From Elusimicrobiota bacterium (lineage in GTDB: Bacteria > Ratteibacteria > UBA8468 > B48-G9 > JAFGKM01), in NCBI GenBank assembly GCA_012515635.1, contig JAAYXZ010000051.1:1-17487 (forward strand): DNA of 17,487 bases, written 5' to 3'. The translations under genes and the position numbers were made by a program. Each line of letters begins with the position of its first letter. Position 1 is the first letter of the stretch. This document shows positions 6,898-14,366 of this stretch, piece by piece. The notes beneath the pieces were generated by a model. The model did not search any database. It worked only from the letters and a program-made list of their open reading frames with translations, and was not told the origin of the DNA.

Positions 6898-7983
6898 ATG
6901 AGGAAAAAGAAGGTTCTGGTAGGAATGAGCGGTGGCGTGGACTCTTCCGTCTCCGCGGCGCTGTTGAAGGAAGATGGGTATGATGTAAGCGGCGTGTTTA
7001 TGCAGATACGGGACGAACGATACCGTAATCTGCTCTCCGCTCAATCCTGTTTTGTTCAGGAAGAGACGGACATCAAGGATGTAAAGAAGGTAGCGGAGAT
7101 TTTAGGTATACAACTCTACACAGTAGACCTTTCCAAAGAGTTTTCTAATACAGTTCTGGACTATTTCGTCAAAGAATACAATATCGGCAGAACACCAAAT
7201 CCGTGTATTATATGTAACAGATTCCTGAAGTTCGGGTTACTTGCGGACAGAGTCAGGCAGATGATGGATAAGGAGTTTGACTTATTTGCCACAGGGCATT
7301 ATGTAATAGCGGGGCAGGACATAAAAAGCAGAAGATATTTTCTCAAACAAGGGAAAGACAAGAAAAAAGAGCAGAGTTATTTTCTGTTTCTGTTGACGCA
7401 GAAACAACTCTCCAATGTTTTGTTTCCTTTAGGGGAATACACAAAGGACGAGGTGCGAAAGGTGGCGTCAAGATATGTTTTCCCGATAAACACAAAGAAG
7501 GAGAGCCAGGACTTTGCCAAAGGGGATATATCGTGCCTGTTTAACGGAGAGGCAAAGGCGGGAGAGATAACGGATAAAGACGGAAATATTCTTGGGTCGC
7601 ACAAAGGCATCGCTTTTTACACTATCGGACAGCGAAAAGGGACAGGCGTTGCCAAGGGAGTTCCGTTGTATGTGGAGCGGATAGACCAAACACAAAACAG
7701 GATAATAGTGGGAGAAAAACGGGATATTTATAAGAGGGAGTTTCTTGTGGAGAATGTGAATTGGGTCTCAGTGAAAGGTATTGAGAAAGAGTTCAAGGCA
7801 GAAGTGAAGATAAGATACAAACATAACGGAGCGTCTGCCTCTATATCTACGCATAGTCATAAAGGTGAAGTCAGGGTGGTCTTTGACAATCCCCAATGGG
7901 CGATAACGCCGGGGCAAGCGGCGGTTTTTTATAAAGGGGATATTTTGTTAGGCGGCGGGTTTATCAAAACTGTTTCCGACTGA
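6898..7983 (+). CDS. mnmA: tRNA-specific 2-thiouridylase, variant active site
   Basis: Cytoplasmic ATP-dependent enzyme that thiolates U34 of Lys, Glu and Gln tRNAs. The 361 residues start with the PP-loop MSGGVDSS (10-17) and keep TPNPCIICNRFLKFG (99-113), FATGHY (130-135), SYFLF, FPLGEYTKDEVR, TIGQRKG (242-248), PLYVERID and the C-terminal barrel with NPQWAITPGQAAVFY. Two features are non-standard. Residue 103 is Cys where E. coli-type enzymes have Asp, giving C103-x-x-C106. The second catalytic cysteine (family pattern STGICF) is missing: the segment reads KESQDFAKGDISCLF, with Ala at the aligned place and C213 six residues later. A three-cysteine site C103/C106/C213 is therefore possible. 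No ribosome site is seen and the start is three bases after the Nfu stop, so coupled translation is likely. nifS in the same operon is the obvious sulfur donor. Confidence 0.93.
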   Translation: MRKKKVLVGMSGGVDSSVSAALLKEDGYDVSGVFMQIRDERYRNLLSAQSCFVQEETDIKDVKKVAEILGIQLYTVDLSKEFSNTVLDYFVKEYNIGRTPNPCIICNRFLKFGLLADRVRQMMDKEFDLFATGHYVIAGQDIKSRRYFLKQGKDKKKEQSYFLFLLTQKQLSNVLFPLGEYTKDEVRKVASRYVFPINTKKESQDFAKGDISCLFNGEAKAGEITDKDGNILGSHKGIAFYTIGQRKGTGVAKGVPLYVERIDQTQNRIIVGEKRDIYKREFLVENVNWVSVKGIEKEFKAEVKIRYKHNGASASISTHSHKGEVRVVFDNPQWAITPGQAAVFYKGDILLGGGFIKTVSD

Positions 7984-8013
7984 ACATCTTTATGGTAAAA
8001 TAAACATAAGATA

Positions 8014-8038
8014 GCGGGTGTCTCCACTCCCGTTTTTT
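8014..8038 (+). terminator. Rho-independent terminator after mnmA
   Basis: A short hairpin has CGGG (8015-8018) paired with CCCG (8029-8032) and GT (8020-8021) paired with AC (8026-8027) across one T-T mismatch, with a four-base loop. It is followed directly by six T (8033-8038). It lies 30 bases after the mnmA stop and marks the likely end of the sulfur/Fe-S operon. Confidence 0.7.
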
Positions 8039-8040
8039 AT

Positions 8041-8055
8041 TCTCTTTGAAAGAGA
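8041..8055. other. 15-bp perfect palindrome (candidate operator)
   Basis: TCTCTTTGAAAGAGA is a perfect inverted repeat of two 7-base arms around a single central G. The one-base centre rules out a stable RNA hairpin, so if functional it would be a DNA site for a dimeric regulator. It lies between the mnmA terminator and the radical SAM gene (70 bases before its ATG). No convincing -35/-10 pair was found in this 85-base stretch, although a TAAAAT occurs at 8085-8090. Confidence 0.3.
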
Positions 8056-8125
8056 GAGATGGAAAGGGAAGAAGCAATACGCGGTAAAATGAACTCTTTC
8101 GCGTTTAACAAAGGAGGTACGGACT

Positions 8126-9604
8126 ATGATGAATATGGAATCCAAACTCCTTAATGTTATGGAAAAAGGGCCATCTCAAAAGTTCGTAAGCACGGTATTG
8201 AGTTTTGGATTGAGAAGTCCGCTAACCAGAAGACATATCGTAGATGCGCTTGAAAGGGCAACCTATAAAATGTCTTTTAAGAGTTTGGAGAGACCTGACA
8301 AGGTCAAGGAAGAAAGATATTATATGGGAAGCGCTCTGCTTCGCTCAATAGAAAGAGCGTTTGAATCAAAATCAATCTCCCCCAAGTGTATGAAAGCGCT
8401 GACAGATATTTTAATAGGCAAAATAATGGTGGAAGGTGTGTATATAAGGCATACATTCAAAGATAAACACGGGTTTAGCCCGCCTTCTTTTGTGACCATC
8501 TCCCCGACCAATGTATGTAACCTTAAGTGCAAGGGCTGTTATGCGGGGGACATATATCAAAAGCATACCCTAAAGTATGATGTCTTGGACAGAGTGATAA
8601 CAGATATCAAGGAACAGTTCGGCGCATATTTTTTTGTTATCTCGGGCGGAGAGCCGTTTGCTTACAGAGAGAGCGAAAAGACGCTGTTAGATATAATAGA
8701 GAAACACTCGGACAGTTTCTTTATGGCTTATACAAACTCCACACTGATAACGAAAGATGTGTCAAAGCGTCTTGGCGAATTGGGGAATTTCTCGCCTGCC
8801 ATATCTGTTGAAGGGTTTGAAGCAGAGACCGATGCCAGACGGGGCGAAGGAACATATAAGCGGATTATGGAAGCGATGAACAACCTTCAAGCGGAAGGGG
8901 TTCCGTTCGGAATCTCCGTCACGCCTACAAGAGATAACGCAGACCTTCTTCTATCCGACGAGTTTCTTGAATTCTATTTCAATAAAAGGGGAGCGATATA
9001 TGGATGGTATTTCCAGTATATGCCTATCGGGAGAAAACCGGACTTTGACCTGATGGTTACCCCTGAGCAAAGATACAGGATGCTGAATAGGATATGGAGC
9101 GTAGTAAAAGAACAGAAGTTGTTTATAGGGGATTTCTGGAACTCAGGCACCGCGTCAGACGGATGTATGGCGGCGGCGCGTGGCGGCGGATACTTTTATA
9201 TAATGTGGGACGGCACAATTACACCCTGCGTATTTATACCTTTCAAGGACAAGGAATACGGCAACCTTTACAAGATATATGAGAACGGAGAGACGGTTGT
9301 AGATGCCATCAAGTCCCCGCTGTTCACTCATATCAGGGATTGGCAGGATGGCTACTGGGTAAAACAACCGCAGCACAGATGCGGAAATCTGCTTACGCCC
9401 TGCGCGATAAGGGATAATTCGGAGGCGTTTTACAATATTATCGGGGAGACAGGCGCCATCCCTACCGATGCGGGAGCGGAAGATTATCTGCGGATGATAG
9501 AACAGGGAAAGATGCCTGAGTATAACAGGCAATACAGGGCATATACAGACCCGCTGTGGGAGCGTGAATATTTAAGGAAAGGCGACTCTGGAAAAATAGC
9601 ATAA
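8126..9604 (+). CDS. Radical SAM protein with SPASM/twitch-like C-terminal cysteines, function unknown
   Basis: A radical SAM enzyme of 492 residues, not assignable to a named pathway. Residues 1-120 are a mostly helical N-terminal region with no family I recognise. The [4Fe-4S]-SAM motif is C131-x3-C135-x2-C138 (TNVCNLKCKGCYAGD), followed by the SAM-binding SGGEPF at 173-178, an ISVEG strand (227-230) and GISVTPTRD (262-270). The C-terminal part has C347, C368 (MWDGTITPC), C419 and C426 (HRCGNLLTPC), arranged like a SPASM or twitch domain binding an auxiliary cluster. AAGGAGG at 8111-8117 lies eight bases before the ATG at 8126; further ATGs at 8129 and 8135 are less well placed. It follows a terminator and palindrome, and precedes envelope lipid A genes, so it begins its own unit. 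Peptide, lipid or cofactor modification are all possible. No adjacent short precursor peptide is visible. Confidence 0.88.
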   Translation: MMNMESKLLNVMEKGPSQKFVSTVLSFGLRSPLTRRHIVDALERATYKMSFKSLERPDKVKEERYYMGSALLRSIERAFESKSISPKCMKALTDILIGKIMVEGVYIRHTFKDKHGFSPPSFVTISPTNVCNLKCKGCYAGDIYQKHTLKYDVLDRVITDIKEQFGAYFFVISGGEPFAYRESEKTLLDIIEKHSDSFFMAYTNSTLITKDVSKRLGELGNFSPAISVEGFEAETDARRGEGTYKRIMEAMNNLQAEGVPFGISVTPTRDNADLLLSDEFLEFYFNKRGAIYGWYFQYMPIGRKPDFDLMVTPEQRYRMLNRIWSVVKEQKLFIGDFWNSGTASDGCMAAARGGGYFYIMWDGTITPCVFIPFKDKEYGNLYKIYENGETVVDAIKSPLFTHIRDWQDGYWVKQPQHRCGNLLTPCAIRDNSEAFYNIIGETGAIPTDAGAEDYLRMIEQGKMPEYNRQYRAYTDPLWEREYLRKGDSGKIA

Positions 9605-9625
9605 TATCTTTTCGTTTAATGGCGC

Positions 9626-9634
9626 TGATACAAT
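9626..9634 (+). promoter_or_regulatory. Extended -10 element upstream of the PagL-like gene
   Basis: TGATACAAT is an extended -10 (TG, one base, TACAAT), about 82 bases before the chosen start. No good -35 is present 17 bases upstream, which is compatible with extended -10 promoters. The same nine bases occur upstream of kdsB at 14813-14821. Confidence 0.4.
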
Positions 9635-9716
9635 CTGAATCCTGCGTCAATAACCAACAATAACAACAGGCAGTATTCTCTGAATGTTAACGGGATAGAA
9701 AAGGATGGGAACAACA

Positions 9717-10253
9717 ATGAAATGGTGGATGTGCGGCGTGTTTTTTTCTTTATTTACTCTCTCTCTTAATGCCTTTGACATAAACAAGCCGGAGAGCAAG
9801 GAGTTTTTTATTGCCTATGGCAGGGACGGACACCTGAAAAAAAGCAACCAGTATATCCATTATACCGCAGGTGTTGACTTGTGTTATCCTATGCCGTTGG
9901 AAGGGATGCAGTTTCAGTTGGAGCCGTTTTTCTCCTTCGTTCCCTTACCTGAGGTTGCCGCAGAAGCAGGTCTGGTCTTTTTTATTAAATATACCGTACC
10001 TATAAAAAGCCCTTTAAAGCCGTATGTCCGAGGCGGCAGCGGAGTGATACTCCTTTCGCGGGAGACAGAGGAGCAGTCCTCGTTGTTTGATTTTGCCAGC
10101 CAGATGGGGCTTGGTGTATCTATAGATATCTGGGGAGAGCGCTCTCTGCTTTTAGAGTATAGGTACCGCCATGTGTCAAACTGCGATCTAAAACATCCTA
10201 ATTCAGGGATAGACAGTTATATCTGGGTATTAGGGTGTGGAAGCCCCTTTTGA
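9717..10253 (+). CDS. pagL: PagL-like lipid A 3-O-deacylase, outer membrane
   Basis: Predicted outer-membrane beta-barrel esterase that removes the 3-linked acyl chain of lipid A. From 9717 it has 178 residues. MKWWMCGVFFSLFTLSLNA looks like a signal peptide with likely cleavage after NA (residue 19), followed by amphipathic strands with alternating aromatics. The C-terminal block RHVSNCDLKHPNSGID (151-166) matches the PagL signature, with catalytic His H152 and Ser S154; the third residue, Glu in Pseudomonas PagL, is probably D166 here. An in-frame ATG at 9705 is rejected because the AAAGGA just before it fits the 9717 start and the extra residues spoil the signal peptide. Length is close to PagL (about 150 mature residues). 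lpxB and msbA downstream support a lipid A role, though each appears separately promoted or coupled. Another acyl esterase of the same fold is the main alternative. Confidence 0.78.
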   Translation: MKWWMCGVFFSLFTLSLNAFDINKPESKEFFIAYGRDGHLKKSNQYIHYTAGVDLCYPMPLEGMQFQLEPFFSFVPLPEVAAEAGLVFFIKYTVPIKSPLKPYVRGGSGVILLSRETEEQSSLFDFASQMGLGVSIDIWGERSLLLEYRYRHVSNCDLKHPNSGIDSYIWVLGCGSPF

Positions 10254-10290
10254 GGGAGTGAACTTTTATTGCCCGCATCAAAGACCATCT

Positions 10291-10319
10291 TTGACATAAT
10301 TCAATACTACGCCTACAAT
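10291..10319 (+). promoter_or_regulatory. Consensus sigma-70-type promoter of lpxB
   Basis: TTGACA at 10291-10296 and TACAAT at 10314-10319 are separated by exactly 17 bases. Transcription would start about 7 bases after the -10, near 10326, which is the A of the lpxB start codon. No Shine-Dalgarno precedes that ATG, so the message is predicted to be leaderless. Confidence 0.75.
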
Positions 10320-10325
10320 TTTATA

Positions 10326-11432
10326 ATGAAAATAGCGGTTATTGCAGGAGAGAAATCAGGGGACAATTACGGAGCATATCTTATAGATGCGCTCAGGAGA
10401 CAACGGACGGATATCTCCATCTTAGGAACAGGCGGAGAGTCCATAAGAGAAAAATCGGATATTTTTATAGAGGGGATGCCTTCGGGGCAGATGGGTTTTT
10501 CAGGGGTTGTCTCCCGTCTTCCTCTTTTTTATCGCGCATTTAACAGGGTGAAAGATGCGATAGAACGGGAGAAGCCGTCCTTCATAGTGTTTATTGATAA
10601 CCCCGGGTTTAACCTGAAACTGGCAGGGGTCTTTGGAAGACACATCCCTTGTTTTTATTATATCCCGCCTAAAGTATGGGCGCATAACTACCAACGGGTA
10701 AAGACAATCAAAAAGAATATCCGCGCGGTTATCGCCATCTTTCCGTTTGAGCGGGAGATTTACGAAAGAGAGGGGATACCGGTCGTATGGTTTGGGCATC
10801 CTGTGCAGGACCTGATAAACAAGGATATACCGCAGAAGGAAGCGCAGACCACTCCTGTTATGGGGCTTTTGCCCGGGAGCAGGGAAGAAGAGGTGAAGTA
10901 TCTGTTGCCCGTGTTCCTGCGGCTTGCGCGAAAAGTCTCCGCTGCAAGAAGAGTAAAAGTTGCGCTTTCGGCTTCAGACAAGGATATCAGAAAGACGGAA
11001 GAGGCGATACTGAATAAATATCCGTCAGGAGCAGAGATAGAGATTAGGGAAGGCAATCCGCATAATGTGATAACAGAGTCGTCTATTGTGCTTGCCGCAA
11101 GCGGTACTGTGAACTTAGAGGTTGCCTTGTTCAAAAGACCGCTGCTGGTTTTTTATAAGACAACCGCCTTGAATTATCTGCTTGCCCGATTAATGGTAAA
11201 ATTAGAGATGGTAAGCCCTGTGAATCTTCTGGCGGGAGAGAGAGTTGTCCCTGAGTATATACAGAGGTTCCCTTACAGTAAAATAGCGGGTGATATAACA
11301 GAGATATTGGATAAAGGGCGATTATACCAGCGAGAGATGGCGGTATTTACAAGGTTAGAGTCCGATATAAGAAGCAGCAATGTGAGTGCGGCGGTAGCGG
11401 CTTTCTTGATGCAAGAGACAAAGAAACGGTAG
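10326..11432 (+). CDS. lpxB: Lipid-A-disaccharide synthase
   Basis: Peripheral-membrane glycosyltransferase (GT19) that joins UDP-2,3-diacylglucosamine and lipid X into the lipid A disaccharide. The 368 residues match LpxB: MKIAVIAGEKSGDNYGA at the N-terminus (E. coli GEASGD), IDNPGFN with the conserved Asp, YIPPKVWAH (compare SPSVWAW), FGHPVQD, LLPGSREEEV, AASGTVNLEVAL in the nucleotide-binding C-terminal half, and NLLAGERVVPEYIQ. Length is slightly below E. coli (382). The frame is open back to a TTG at 10269, but those 19 codons hold the promoter and have no family match, so 10326 is chosen. There is no ribosome site at 10326. The MsbA-type exporter gene follows after 15 bases and is probably co-transcribed. 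Confidence 0.93.
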   Translation: MKIAVIAGEKSGDNYGAYLIDALRRQRTDISILGTGGESIREKSDIFIEGMPSGQMGFSGVVSRLPLFYRAFNRVKDAIEREKPSFIVFIDNPGFNLKLAGVFGRHIPCFYYIPPKVWAHNYQRVKTIKKNIRAVIAIFPFEREIYEREGIPVVWFGHPVQDLINKDIPQKEAQTTPVMGLLPGSREEEVKYLLPVFLRLARKVSAARRVKVALSASDKDIRKTEEAILNKYPSGAEIEIREGNPHNVITESSIVLAASGTVNLEVALFKRPLLVFYKTTALNYLLARLMVKLEMVSPVNLLAGERVVPEYIQRFPYSKIAGDITEILDKGRLYQREMAVFTRLESDIRSSNVSAAVAAFLMQETKKR

Positions 11433-11447
11433 CAAAAGGATGCAAGA

Positions 11448-13241
11448 ATGGTGAAAGAGATCTTAAAAATAAGGGATTATGTGGATGTGAAATGGCGTTA
11501 TTGGGCTATCGGCGCTGTGTTTATGGTCTTAAACGCTTTGTTTAACGGTATCTCCATATTTTCCATAGTTCCGCTGATGGATAATATCATTGCGGGTAAA
11601 GAGATACGGCTTCCCGAAAAACTGCCCGCCTTTGCCAGCGTCAGGTTAGAGCCTATCGTGAATGTTCTGAATGCGCTTCAGCCGTCAGTCGTCTTGAAAT
11701 ATGTTATTGTATTTATTGTGTTTGCTATGGTGCTCAAAGGTGTCTTTTCTTATCTTTACCGCTACTATTTTAATCTCTTCGGAATACGGATTCTTACGGA
11801 CACAAGAAACAAGATGTACCGCAAGATGGCAACGCTCTCAATGGATTTTTTTGTGCATGGAAAAGCGGGAGAGATTACATCTCGGCTGCTATATGATGTG
11901 AACCTGTTAAGGAATTTATTTGTTTCTCATCTTCCCGGCATTATCTTTGAGGGGACGCTTGCGGTTGTGTATCTTGTAATCATATTTGTTATAGATTGGA
12001 AGTTGAGTTTGCTCTCTATACTGATATTCCCTCCGCTGTTGTATCCGATATACAGGACAGGGCGGCGGCTCAGAACATTAGGCAAGAGACAGCAGGAGTC
12101 CTATGCAAGGATAGGCAACCTTATTTATGAGGGGGTTTATGGTCAGCAAATTATCAAGGCGTATAACCAGGAAGAGGATATTATTAAGCGGTTTGACGGA
12201 GAAAACGAGAGGATATTCAGAATCATTATGGCATGCACAAAAAGGATGCTTGCCATAGGCCCGTTTACAGATATTATGTCTGTGCTTGGCGCAAGCGGGC
12301 TGTTATATTACGGAGCGCACAAAGTAATGGCGGGCTCTCTCAGTTCCGGGTTCCTGATTCTCTTTTTTGTGGCTCTTTTTTCCATCATTAGTCCGTTGAA
12401 AGGCGTGGGCAGCAATTATGCGAACATTAAACAGGACTCCGCCGCCTTCCCCCGCATATACTCTTTTCTGGACACACAAAGCAGGATAAAGGATACAGGA
12501 ACCTATGTGTTGTCCGGATTAAAAAAAGGAATTGCTTTTGAAAAGGTCTCTTTTTCCTATGTAGAGACAAAGGTCCTTGAGGATATCTCTTTTGACCTCA
12601 AAAAAGGAGAACGTTTAGGTATTGTGGGTCCCACAGGTGTGGGCAAAACATCTCTTATCGGTCTTCTTTTAAGGTTTTATGAGCCGAAGCAAGGCGCTGT
12701 CCTTGTGGATGGTAGGGACATAAAAGAGTATAAACTGGAGAGTATCAGACAACATATCGGGTTTGTTTCGCAGGAGCCCATACTCTTTAATGATACCCTT
12801 AAGAGAAATATTGCGCTTTCGGAATCTATTGATATGGAAAGAATAAAAAAAGCAGTGGAAATAGTCGGGATAAGACCGTTTATAGAGGCGCTTCCCAATG
12901 GATATGATACCGTTGCAGGTGAAAGAGGCACATCATTTTCAGGCGGGCAGAAGCAACTGATATGCGTAGCAAGAGCGATATATAGGGACCCTGAAATTCT
13001 TGTTTTAGATGAAGCAACCGCATCACTGGACAGCCATTCTGAGAAGGTCTTGCAGGAAGCGATGGAAAAGATAATGAAAGGAAGGACAGTGTTCATTATA
13101 GCGCATCGGCTTTCAACGCTAAGAAGCGTTGACAGGATAATTGTCCTTAAAGGCGGGGCTATCATAGAGACAGGCACGCATGAGCAACTGATACAACAGC
13201 AAGGCGCGTATCACCGCTTCTGGGAATTACAGGCATTTTAA
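11448..13241 (+). CDS. msbA: MsbA-type lipid A ABC exporter (half transporter)
   Basis: Inner-membrane ABC half-transporter, functioning as a homodimer; by context it flips lipid A-core across the membrane. Residues ~15-325 form the transmembrane domain, with hydrophobic spans near 18-45, 82-105, 165-203 and 270-318. The nucleotide-binding domain begins near 362 and has every motif: Walker A GPTGVGKT (394-401), Q-loop Q442, the X-loop GERG (491-494), signature FSGGQ (497-501), Walker B ILVLDE ending D521-E522, and the H-loop H553. Length 597 fits MsbA (about 580). AAAAGGA at 11434-11440 is seven bases before the ATG. Placement 15 bases after lpxB favours lipid A over drug export, but sequence alone cannot separate MsbA from other exporters of this family. 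Confidence 0.87.
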   Translation: MVKEILKIRDYVDVKWRYWAIGAVFMVLNALFNGISIFSIVPLMDNIIAGKEIRLPEKLPAFASVRLEPIVNVLNALQPSVVLKYVIVFIVFAMVLKGVFSYLYRYYFNLFGIRILTDTRNKMYRKMATLSMDFFVHGKAGEITSRLLYDVNLLRNLFVSHLPGIIFEGTLAVVYLVIIFVIDWKLSLLSILIFPPLLYPIYRTGRRLRTLGKRQQESYARIGNLIYEGVYGQQIIKAYNQEEDIIKRFDGENERIFRIIMACTKRMLAIGPFTDIMSVLGASGLLYYGAHKVMAGSLSSGFLILFFVALFSIISPLKGVGSNYANIKQDSAAFPRIYSFLDTQSRIKDTGTYVLSGLKKGIAFEKVSFSYVETKVLEDISFDLKKGERLGIVGPTGVGKTSLIGLLLRFYEPKQGAVLVDGRDIKEYKLESIRQHIGFVSQEPILFNDTLKRNIALSESIDMERIKKAVEIVGIRPFIEALPNGYDTVAGERGTSFSGGQKQLICVARAIYRDPEILVLDEATASLDSHSEKVLQEAMEKIMKGRTVFIIAHRLSTLRSVDRIIVLKGGAIIETGTHEQLIQQQGAYHRFWELQAF

Positions 13242-13284
13242 GGGCTCTGATACTTAAAAGCGATAATAATGAAAGGACAGAAAA

Positions 13285-14346
13285 ATGGCAACATACAAAA
13301 AGGCAGGGGTTGACATCTCGTCAGGTGATATGTGTTCAAGGATAATGTCTGCCGCTTCGGATAAAACCTTGAAGAACAGAGCAGGCAAGACGGGCGAAAT
13401 CAGAGTGATAGAGAGTTGCGGACTACATAGAGTTATCACGATATCCGTAGGGCCTGTTAAATTGATGCTGAACAGTGACGGCATAGGAACAAAGGTTGAG
13501 ATAGCGGAGAGAACAGGTAACCATAAAACTATGGCATACGACCTCTTTACAATGCTCTGCGAAGATGCTGTAAGGTTTGGGGCGGAGCCGATAGCGGTAT
13601 CCAACATCCTGGATGTCAATAAACTATCGTCGGATATAATAAAGGACTTATCAGAAGGAATGGTAAAAGCGGCAAAGGAGACAGGGGTTGCGGTAGTATC
13701 AGGGGAGATAGCAGAGTTAGGCAACCGTATCAGCGGATACGGGAGATACAACTATAATTGGGCAGGAACGGTCTTAAGTGTTGTGCGGAAAGAGATGAAC
13801 CCGAACAAAATCAAGGAAGGGGACTCTGTCATTGCGCTGAAAGAGAACGGGTTTAGGTCAAACGGAATATCTTTGACGCGAAAGATTCTGACCGATGCCT
13901 ACGGAGAACATTGGCACAAAAAGAAGGTTGCAGGAAAGACATTGGGGGATATGGTGCTTATGCCCTCCCGAATCTATACTCCCGCGGTTCTTGCTATGCT
14001 GGATATTGTTGAGGGTGTGGCGCATATCACAGGCGGCGGCATCCCTGGTAAGTTAGGGAGATTGCTCTCTTCCGTAAAAGTCGGCGCAGATATTTCAGAT
14101 GTGTTCGCCCCGCCTGACATAATGCTTCTCTGCCAAAAACTCGGAGATGTCGGGGATAAGGATGCATATAAGGCGTGGAATATGGGGCAAGGGATGCTCT
14201 TAATAACATCGCAGCCGTCAAAGGCGCTGTCTATCGCAAAGAAACATAAGATTAACGCTCAAGTCGCAGGAAAGATTACGGCGAAATGCGGTATCAGGAT
14301 TACCAGCAAAGGATATTACAGCGACGGCAAGGTAATTGTATATTGA
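13285..14346 (+). CDS. purM: Divergent PurM-like protein (AIR synthetase family)
   Basis: PurM-fold ATP-dependent enzyme, probably phosphoribosylformylglycinamidine cyclo-ligase, which closes the imidazole ring in purine synthesis. MATYKKAGVDISSGD at the start, DGIGTK (65-70), AYDLFTMLCEDAVRFGAEP (84-102), SGEIAE (139-144), SNGISLTRKIL, PSRIYTPAVLAML and the HITGGG segment are clear family landmarks, and the 353-residue length is normal. It departs from well-studied PurM in several places. GGETAEMPGMY is replaced by SGEIAELGNRISGYGRYNYNWAG, GPHSNG by GFRSNG, and the usual glycine-rich NxGxGM becomes NMGQGM. It may thus be a divergent true PurM or a paralogue with another substrate. AAAGGA at 13272-13277 sets the start, and it lies 43 bases after msbA with no terminator seen, so it could be the last gene of the lpxB unit. 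No other purine gene is present. Confidence 0.78.
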   Translation: MATYKKAGVDISSGDMCSRIMSAASDKTLKNRAGKTGEIRVIESCGLHRVITISVGPVKLMLNSDGIGTKVEIAERTGNHKTMAYDLFTMLCEDAVRFGAEPIAVSNILDVNKLSSDIIKDLSEGMVKAAKETGVAVVSGEIAELGNRISGYGRYNYNWAGTVLSVVRKEMNPNKIKEGDSVIALKENGFRSNGISLTRKILTDAYGEHWHKKKVAGKTLGDMVLMPSRIYTPAVLAMLDIVEGVAHITGGGIPGKLGRLLSSVKVGADISDVFAPPDIMLLCQKLGDVGDKDAYKAWNMGQGMLLITSQPSKALSIAKKHKINAQVAGKITAKCGIRITSKGYYSDGKVIVY

Positions 14347-14366
14347 TATAGTTTGAGGCGGTCTTG

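Noticed and set aside
10269..10325. N-terminal extension of LpxB from a TTG at 10269, with a possible GAGGGA ribosome site upstream
   Set aside because: LpxB proteins start at the MKIAVIAGE segment. The extra 19 codons have no family match and contain a full TTGACA/TACAAT promoter.
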